Part shown: piece after piece, positions 58,354 to 64,000 of the stretch
How the letters are laid out: each line of letters opens with the position of its first letter
Position numbering within the stretch: position 1 is the first letter of the stretch
DNA from: Paramoeba atlantica
Lineage: Eukaryota > Discosea
Reading direction: 5' to 3'
DNA: 64,000 nucleotides
Assembly (NCBI GenBank): GCA_977017575.1
Contig: CDRNVI010000001.1
Location: forward strand, 186,001 to 250,000
Notes under the pieces: model-generated
Told to the model about the DNA's origin: nothing
Databases searched by the model: none
Seen by the model: only the letters and a program-made list of their open reading frames with translations
Position numbers and translations under genes: made by a program

Positions 58354-59035
58354 CCCCGCGTTGGACCCGTTCGCAAGCTCGTTGAAAGGGAGAGGTAAGT
58401 GTATGTTATTGTCATGGGATTTTTATGTTTTGTCTTTTGCGCAGCTGTGACATTGTTTCATCTTTTTTGACATAGGAGATAACTTGGAATCATGTATAGG
58501 TTTGTATATGAGTTAATCGAATGTCTTTGCGAACAATATGAAATTTGTTTTCCTTTTCTAAATATATTATGATGTAAAATTCTTGAAGTTTACGGATAGA
58601 ATTTGACGAGAAATATATTTTCGAAGTGATATGGATAGGATGCCCCGCCGGGGGGCATTGTACCTGTTTTTGTTTTAAACAATAAAATTGTGTTAATACT
58701 GATATACAAATATCCCGTAGTACGATATTCGAATATTTATAATTCAATTACTCAGGTTTACTGTTCTCGACAAAAGTTTCCCCTCCCACCAGCCCCCAAA
58801 CCACTCCCCGCGTTGGACCCGTTCGCAAGCTCGTTGAAAGGGAGAGGTAAGTGTATGTTATTGTCATGGGATTTTTATGTTTTGTCTTTTGCGCAGCTGT
58901 GACATTGTTTCATCTTTTTTGACATAGGAGATAACTTGGAATCATGTATAGGTTTGTATATGAGTTAATCGAATGTCTTTGCGAACAATATGAAATTTGT
59001 TTTCCTTTTCTAAATATATTATGATGTAAAATTCT
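58354..59035 (+). repeat. DL-D B1-A2-linker-B2 split repeat
   Basis: B1 58354-58580, A2 58581-58780, B2 58806-59035. The linker 58781-58805 begins CCCTCCCACCAGCCCCC. B1 is preceded by GAATGGGTGGT, G-rich on the + strand. A TCT shared at the A start and B end makes the exact boundary ambiguous by three bases. Confidence 0.85.
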
Positions 59036-59770
59036 CGTACTATTTTCGCCGAATATCTCATTCCTTGTCTCGCCTCAGTGATGTTATTCATCTGTTCCAT
59101 GTTGTGGCAAACGAAAGCCGAGCTGAAAAGGGTTTTAGGGCGCTCGAGACTAAGCGCTTGCTCAACATGAATCAGACGGAACGATTTCCAAGAGAGACAC
59201 TGCTGCTGGTACGTGGCGCGGGCACTCAACGGGAGTACTTCACTCTCAGTGTGGGCAGTCGTCTGGCTTCTTCCTTGTCTCGCCTCAGTAATGTTATTCA
59301 TCTGTTCCATGTTGTGGCAAACGAAAGCCGAGCTGAAAAGGGTTTTAGGGCGCTCGAGACTAAGCGCTTGCTCAACATGAATCGGACGAAACGATTTCCA
59401 AGAGAGACACTGCTGCTGGTACGTGGCGCGGGCACTGAACGGGAGAACTTCACTCTCAGTGTGGGCAGTTGTCTGGCTTCTTCCATGTCTCGCCTCAGTA
59501 ATGATATTCATCTGTTCCATGTTGTGGCAAACGAAAGCCGAGCTGAAAAGGGTTTTAGGGCGCTCGAGACTAAGCGATTGCTCAACATGAATCGGACGAA
59601 ACGATTTCCAAGAGAGACACTGCTGCTGGTACGTGGTGCGGGCGCGGAATGGGAGAACTTCGCTTTTAGAAGGCAGCCTTTCCGTCACACCTCGCAAAAC
59701 CTGGACGTGTCTCCGCCTGATGGGGCAGTTGCCCCGTCGTATCATGAAACGTAAAACTGAGTAGATAAAT
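59036..59770 (-). CDS. SL-led reading frame of 70-residue repeats (possible host retrogene)
   Basis: On the minus strand an SL (59805-59771) and a 25-nt leader ending in CTCAG-TTTTACGTTTC precede ATG at 59745. The frame then holds three 70-residue repeats (SEVLPFSARATYQQQCLSWK ... NMEQMNNITEAR) encoded by a 210-bp tandem repeat at 59061-59690, before running into DL-D at about 59035. The + strand is open across the same repeats too, so the coding strand rests on the SL and leader alone. I recognise no domain. It may be a reverse-transcribed, trans-spliced host mRNA. Confidence 0.5.
59061..59690. repeat. Three 210-bp tandem repeats
   Basis: Units start at 59061, 59271 and 59481 (TTCCTTGTCTCGCCTCAGT or one-base variant). 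Units 1 and 2 differ at about six bases. Unit 3 is slightly more different and diverges after about 170 bp. 210 is divisible by three, so both strands keep an open frame across all units. Confidence 0.88.
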
Positions 59771-59805
59771 CAACAAGGTACAGAAACTGTATCTTTATCG
59801 TTAAA
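59771..59805 (-). other. Spliced-leader sequence (35 of 39 nt), minus strand
   Basis: Read on the minus strand TTTAACGATAAAGATACAG ... GTACCTTGTTG lacks only the first four SL bases. It leads into the repeat-encoding frame and abuts a DIRS-like RT fragment on its 5' side. Confidence 0.87.
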
Positions 59806-60330
59806 TCACCCAATAGTACTTTGGTAATAAGATCCCTGATACCGCGGATGCATAAATGAGGCGAGCAATTAAGGATTCGTATACGTGAAGTTGCGCCAAC
59901 TCGGGTGCTTGTTTTGGGATCTTGTTGAGAAAACGCTCTCCTATTCGGCATTTTTGTTGGCTATGGTCATATTCTATTCCCAGGAAATTGTAGTTCGTAC
60001 CTATGTAAGAATCACTCGGTTTGAAGGTCATTCCAATATCTTTAGCCCGTTCCTCCAGCCACTGTTCGTATACATGGCTTTGCTCTGCTGTGCCACTGAA
60101 GCGGATCCCGTCCAGATAGATATCTAACTGTCCCTTGAATCGATGTGCCAATGAGGTATACTTCCCGTCTCCAGCTAAGACACTGGTTGCTATATGTTGA
60201 ATCTCTGGCGCGCACGCATGTCCCATGGGCATGCGCTTCAGTTGGTATAGGCCGCCGTTATATGCGAAACGATAATGTGCCCGAGCTTCAACCGGCAATT
60301 CTACTTGGAAATCCACACCGAGGGGCCGCA
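59806..60330 (-). mobile_element. DIRS-like RT fragment, minus strand (broken)
   Basis: A fossil piece of RT covering the motif B region (YQLKRMPMGHACAPEIQHIATSVLAGD), motif C (DIYLDGIRFSG, same Y-x-D-G type) and the following LARLIYASAVSGILLPKYYW segment. It is closest to DL-A. Both sides are cut, by the SL-led sequence and by the VIPER-like element. Confidence 0.82.
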
Positions 60331-60391
60331 CAGGACATAAAAGAAAATAACTATAAAGATGAAATAATAATTTATTTTCACATGAGTTCAC

Positions 60392-60774
60392 CTATTCATA
60401 TCATATACATGAAAAGCAAATTGAAACGTATGTAGCTTCTACATCATCTTGACAAAATAGGCCTTTCAAAACAAACAATATAAATTTATAATATATCACT
60501 ATGTTAGCGGGTTGCACCCGCCAAACCCGGCGGCTACCTGCCCACACACACGTCACAATATTTTCCCGAACACACAGTAATTTTTTTTTTTTTCATATGA
60601 ATACGATCTCCATGCGAAGCGATCGAAACATGTTAGAACCCAATAAGTAAAACCTATAAATTTACGATTTTGTATGTTGGAGATAATACCTCCTTACACT
60701 AAATGGTAAGATTTTCTTGACAAAGAAACTCGCGAAATGCAAAAGTTTTTGTTGAATTATAACGTTATAACGCT
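60392..60774 (-). repeat. 3' UTR and B-type repeat of the VIPER-like element
   Basis: The minus strand reads TGTGACGTGTGTGTGGGCAGG, then GCCGCCGGGTTTGGCGGGTGC, then ATAGTGATATATTAT, parallel to the B repeat of DL-C (22963-23030). A hairpin GCGGG-TTGCA-CCCGC occurs at about 60505-60520 (+). The rest is A/T-rich with a T-run at 60583-60595. No ORF. Confidence 0.6.
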
Positions 60775-61204
60775 TTAGAACGTTGTTGTTTCTGAATTTA
60801 AAAGAGATACATGGCCATGCCTGTCGCTCTCGTTCCCATGGCGTGAGGGTTCATCTGCTATGTTTTTCTCGGAGCAAATCCAACGGACCTCCTTGAGATA
60901 ACCAGGTAGGAAAAACACCTGGTATAACCGGCGTAGCCACTCCATAATTAGCGGGGGTCCTGCCTTCCATTTGGACAGCCATGCCACAACGTTCTTATTA
61001 TCTGATATCAGTGTACAAGCCTTGATTTTTCTTTCCTTTACCAGTTTTAAGCCCATCTCTGCTGCGAATAGCTCCTTATATGCAATAGGCTTATCTCTGA
61101 GCCAGGCCGCAAAATTTCCAGAGCGATACTGAAGACTGCCGCCCTGCAGCCATGCTAGTCCCCACCCCTTCTCGGAAGCATCACAATACAATTCAAAAGC
61201 ACTA

Positions 61205-61590
61205 ATAGTCCACGTTTTGAAATTTAGCCGAGGGGCTGTTATGTATTTGCCTGCTGGCCCTTCGGGGCACATAGTTTCTTCGAATTATGATTTGTATTCA
61301 GAATTTTACATGGGATGGGTATTTACTATTATCTTATATATCCTTGTTAGGTTGTTATAGGCCGAGGGTTCCGGTGGGGGGGAATCCCGTTAACAACGTG
61401 ACACATTATTATTGGTTTTATGCAGGCTTTCTTTTGAACTTGTTTGTGCATGTGAATTCTATCTATATATCGTATTATGTGTTCTTTGCTTTTGGGACGA
61501 TTTGGAAGTGTGATTATATTAGTCATAGGTATTTACTTATATTTCTTTGTTACTTATAAGTTTCATGGAGCCCCCTCGGCGTGGATTTCT
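61205..61590 (+). repeat. Solo A-B repeat of DL-C type
   Basis: A 61205-61358 matches 17951-18103, and B 61359-61590 matches 22981-23204, each at roughly 90% by eye. There is no coding sequence between them and no C-rich linker. By analogy with solo LTRs, recombination between A copies of a whole element would leave this footprint. It is inserted between the RT and RNase H regions of the VIPER-like element. Confidence 0.8.
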
Positions 61591-63902
61591 GGTTTCTCCC
61601 CTCTCCAATTTTCTAGGGGTGTTTGCCTCCACTCTATCGATTAGCGCAATAAGGCTCGAGATGAATTTCTGGGACATCTGGCATGGTAAATCCCATAAGA
61701 CTGGCTTAGCTGCCAATCTGCGTGCTCTCCCCTTCAGCCAATACATCACAGTTGGAAATTCGCATTGAGTAATACCTAACACTCTAGTTGCCCAGAACAG
61801 AGTCCCCAACACTTTCCAGATTAGACGGTGCGTCGGCAAGCGATGCTGTTGCGCTAGTAACTTGAATGCCTCGCGTAAGTGTTTTAATTTATCAATAAAC
61901 TGAACCGGCAGTGAGAGTTTCTTTTCCTCTAGATTTACCTCAATGCCTAATACCGTGCCCTTACTGGTGGGCTTCGTGGTGACCGCAATTTCGGCGCCAA
62001 CCTGCTTCGCACGTTGCAAAGTTTGGCTCAGGTCATCCTCTACATCCTCCTGGCTGGTTCCAAAACGGTAACAATTGTCGATAAAAGTCAGTGGATGTGA
62101 ATTACTAACCGGAAGGTTGTGGATCAAGCTTGTAGCCGCATGACCAATTTTTACCGAAGAATGCCATCCCATGGGCAATGTGCCCCAACCATATGTCCTT
62201 CCCTTAATGCGAACGGCCAAGTAGGGCAGAACATCTTCTGGAAGCCCAAACTGATGGTACCAATTTCTTCCATCCGTCTCCCCGAAGAATTTGTTTTCCA
62301 GGACCGCCTTTTCAATATCCTGCAAGCTCGCTAACGTTAAAGGGCCTGGGACTATAGATTGTATCTCGTTGAGAGGAATCGCATTCAAGATCACACGCAT
62401 GGTTTTCTTCTTCGGTTTGGGAATCAAAAATGCTGTCATCCATATTTTTGCGGTTCTCCGTGGGATTCTCTTTATTACCCCGGACCTCACCATCTCCTCT
62501 ACGAAAGGTTCCAGCCTCTTCGATTCACCGCGATAACGAGGATCGTAATCCTTCCTCAACAAGCCCTTAAACTTATTCGCGTCCTGCACGAAACCGAATA
62601 TTTTCTTTTCTTCTCTCACATCGCTTCCAGTTTTCAGTAGAAGTAGTTCTTCTACATTTACCCGTTTTACATCAATCGGATCGATTGGCCAGTTCTCTTT
62701 TCTGGGATGGTTTCTCTCTCCAAAAAACGTCCTGCGCATAAAACTCGTATAGGTATAGGATACAAAATCACAGAGTATCCTCCAAGGAGAGGTGCCGGCA
62801 CCGACAGGTGCGGCGACGCCAGCTCGCCCGTGGTGCTGAGCCGCGTTTAATGAGGACTCTTCCTGAGCCCTATTCCCATACCCGCGTGGCATGAGTAATC
62901 GCCCGGGTTCCTTCCCGGCGCCCTGAATCATGTCGTCCGATTTACCTTGTTTGGTATCCTCCATGTGGGACTTTTTCTTCCCCACAATATTTCTGCGTCT
63001 CAGGGGTCTTTTCTTCCCTTCTTTTGTCGCTTCCGCGCCTATGCTCGTGCGATGGGAAACATTCTCACCTAAACTCTTAAATTTCTTGGGAAAATCATCC
63101 TTACCTGGGTAAATAGATAGACTGGTCTCATCATGTCCTTTACCAGTACAATCTCCCGGAAATGTTTCACTAGGTGATTTTCCAGAATCGTCTCGAACAG
63201 AAACTCTAATAAGGCCCGTTCCATAATTTCCTTGGCTCGGTGTGTGTCGAGAACGCCTACCTTGAATCCCTTTCCTACTGGAGCTGTTTCCTTTTGAGGG
63301 CTGAGTCTTACCCGAAAGCGGAGGCCGGACTTTAAGGTTATGCGACCCCGGTACGGTTTCTCTTTCCGAGGCGAGCTTCGTGCATTTTCTTTCGTAGAAA
63401 AGGGCCCGCGGGAGAGTTTGATCTTTCTCGAGGCGCCTTAATTCCATGTGCCCCCTTTTAAACCCCCTTGGACGTGGATTTTCCTTCGCATATCTCCTTC
63501 GCACTCGAGCGCGCCGGCGGTTCTTCCCATCTCTCCTCGCGATGACGTTAGCTTCGTGAAACCTCATCATTTCACGCTGAGCCTGAAGATATTTCCCCTC
63601 GAGGGTATCAGCTCTAAGAGCCTCCTTCCAGTAGTCGCCAAATTTCCGACCCATTCTGTGTTTTATTCGCAAATAATGTATCACCTCCATAGATGGTTCA
63701 ATCGAACGCATCGTGATAAACAAACCCGCCCTCGCACGAGAACAGCAATCAGCTAGGTGAGCTGCAATGGTATCAAGCGCCAGATCTAGACTTACGATAT
63801 CTCTCGATACTGATGAGGGATCTGCAGAGTGGCCGAAACACTTTCGCACCTCGTGCCTAAGCTTTCCAATAAGATTTTTCCTATAAAGATCACTGCAAAA
63901 AC

Positions 63903-64000
63903 GGAGGGTGAGGGTCGGTTGAACAGCATTATAAAAAGTGCGGCGGGAGTACGCCAAGGATCTCCTTTGTCCACAATTTTCTTCTGCGCTTTCCTCCAAC
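63903..64000 (+). pseudogene. LINE-I RT fragment at the window edge
   Basis: It encodes GRLNSIIKSAAGVRQGSPLSTIFFCAFLQ (motif B) and looks identical to 51874-51970. The VIPER-like element ends at its left boundary, and it continues beyond the window. Confidence 0.88.

Larger units (their letters stand above)
54091..59035 (+). mobile_element. DL-D: DIRS/PAT-like element, looks whole
   Basis: A1 54091-54290, B1 58354-58580, A2 58581-58780, linker 58781-58805 and B2 58806-59035. A1/A2 (200 bp) and B1/B2 (about 227 bp) look identical. Gag, YR and RT/RNase H are open. An internal poly(A) at 58218-58239 follows ATAGAATCATC, as in DL-B. It interrupts LINE-Ib on the left. The right flank is the repeat-bearing minus-strand sequence. 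By its repeats it is young. Confidence 0.88.
60340..63902 (-). mobile_element. VIPER/Ngaro-like retroelement, minus strand, broken by a solo A-B insert
   Basis: Reading leftward: a basic N-terminal region (63890-62700; VRKCFGHSADPSSV, many Arg/Lys), an RT (VILNAIPLNEIQ, DGRNWYHQFGLPED, GWGTLPMGWHSSVKIGHAATSL; a divergent motif C near 62080), an RNase H-like domain (YCDASEKGWGLAWLQG ... LISDNKNVVAWLSKW ... EKNIADEPSRHG, 61200-60775), then a 3' UTR and a B-type repeat near 60560-60480 (GTGTGTGTGGGCAGG, related to 22963). One insertion (61205-61590) splits it. It lies within a + strand LINE-I seen at 63903. A fossil that is probably older than DL-A to DL-D. Confidence 0.75.

Noticed and set aside
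59065-59754. Plus-strand 229-residue repeat protein
   Set aside because: It is open and repetitive, but the SL and leader point to the minus strand. A 210-bp unit keeps both strands open, so openness alone is not evidence.

Overview
This 64 kb window is eukaryotic, and I find no convincing ordinary host gene in it. It is a graveyard and nursery of retroelements stacked into one another. The best clue to the organism is a 39-nt sequence found whole at 8520-8558 and 47023-47061, nearly whole at 41677-41714 and 59771-59805 (minus), and as 3' stubs at about seven other places. It sits directly upstream of retroelement 5' UTRs and its 3' half contains ACAGTTTCTGTAC followed by CTTGTTG. As I recall the trypanosome spliced leader (SL), also 39 nt and ending ACAGTTTCTGTAC-TATATTG, this is a euglenozoan SL, so the genome is probably a diplonemid or kinetoplastid; I cannot name the species. 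Four kinds of element make up almost everything. (1) LINE-I: one long ORF (up to 1540 aa) with a Pro-rich N-terminus, a small beta-rich domain, reverse transcriptase (YxDD box), Cys/His fingers and a restriction-like endonuclease (RLE), CRE-clade-like. LINE-Ib is a shorter-N-terminus relative. (2) LINE-II: N-terminal zinc fingers, RT with YLDD, CCHC and RLE, NeSL/R2-like, with a highly structured 3' UTR. (3) DIRS/PAT-like tyrosine-recombinase retrotransposons (here DL-A to DL-D) in the order gag-YR-RT/RNase H, flanked by split direct repeats A1 ... B1-A2-B2. (4) A more divergent VIPER/Ngaro-like element on the minus strand at the right end. Layout: 1-4.2 kb, a minus-strand LINE-Ib carrying a small hairpin-rich SINE-like insertion; 4.2-8.5 kb, LINE-II and a head-to-tail pile of LINE-II 3' tails joined through poly(A); 8.5-12.9 kb, a near full-length but frameshifted LINE-II; 12.9-16.4 kb, scraps and a 5'-truncated LINE-I; 16.4-23.6 kb, LINE-II tails, one split by DL-C; 23.9-39.2 kb, LINE-I pieces and a three-level nest (DL-B inside DL-A inside a LINE-I); 39.2-41.7 kb, a patchwork of LINE snippets and a palindrome cluster; 41.7-46.4 kb, an apparently intact LINE-I; 47.0-51.2 kb, another LINE-I with its SL, a palindrome-cluster insert and one internal stop; 51.2-54.1 kb, LINE-I and LINE-Ib fragments; 54.1-59.0 kb, DL-D, which looks whole; 59.0-59.8 kb, an SL-led minus-strand reading frame of 70-residue repeats; 59.8-63.9 kb, DIRS/VIPER-like fossils with a solo A-B repeat; and a LINE-I fragment at the right edge. 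How the parts interact: most LINE insertions begin exactly at the poly(A) of an earlier copy, so poly(A) tails seem to be the preferred landing site and the cluster grows by tail-on-tail insertion. SL sequences at the 5' ends show that trans-spliced mRNAs were the templates. The DIRS-like elements share a fixed reading-phase plan, a Y-x-D-G RT box and a C-rich (G-quadruplex-capable on the other strand) linker between A2 and B2. All family calls rest on motif recognition by eye; no database search was run.
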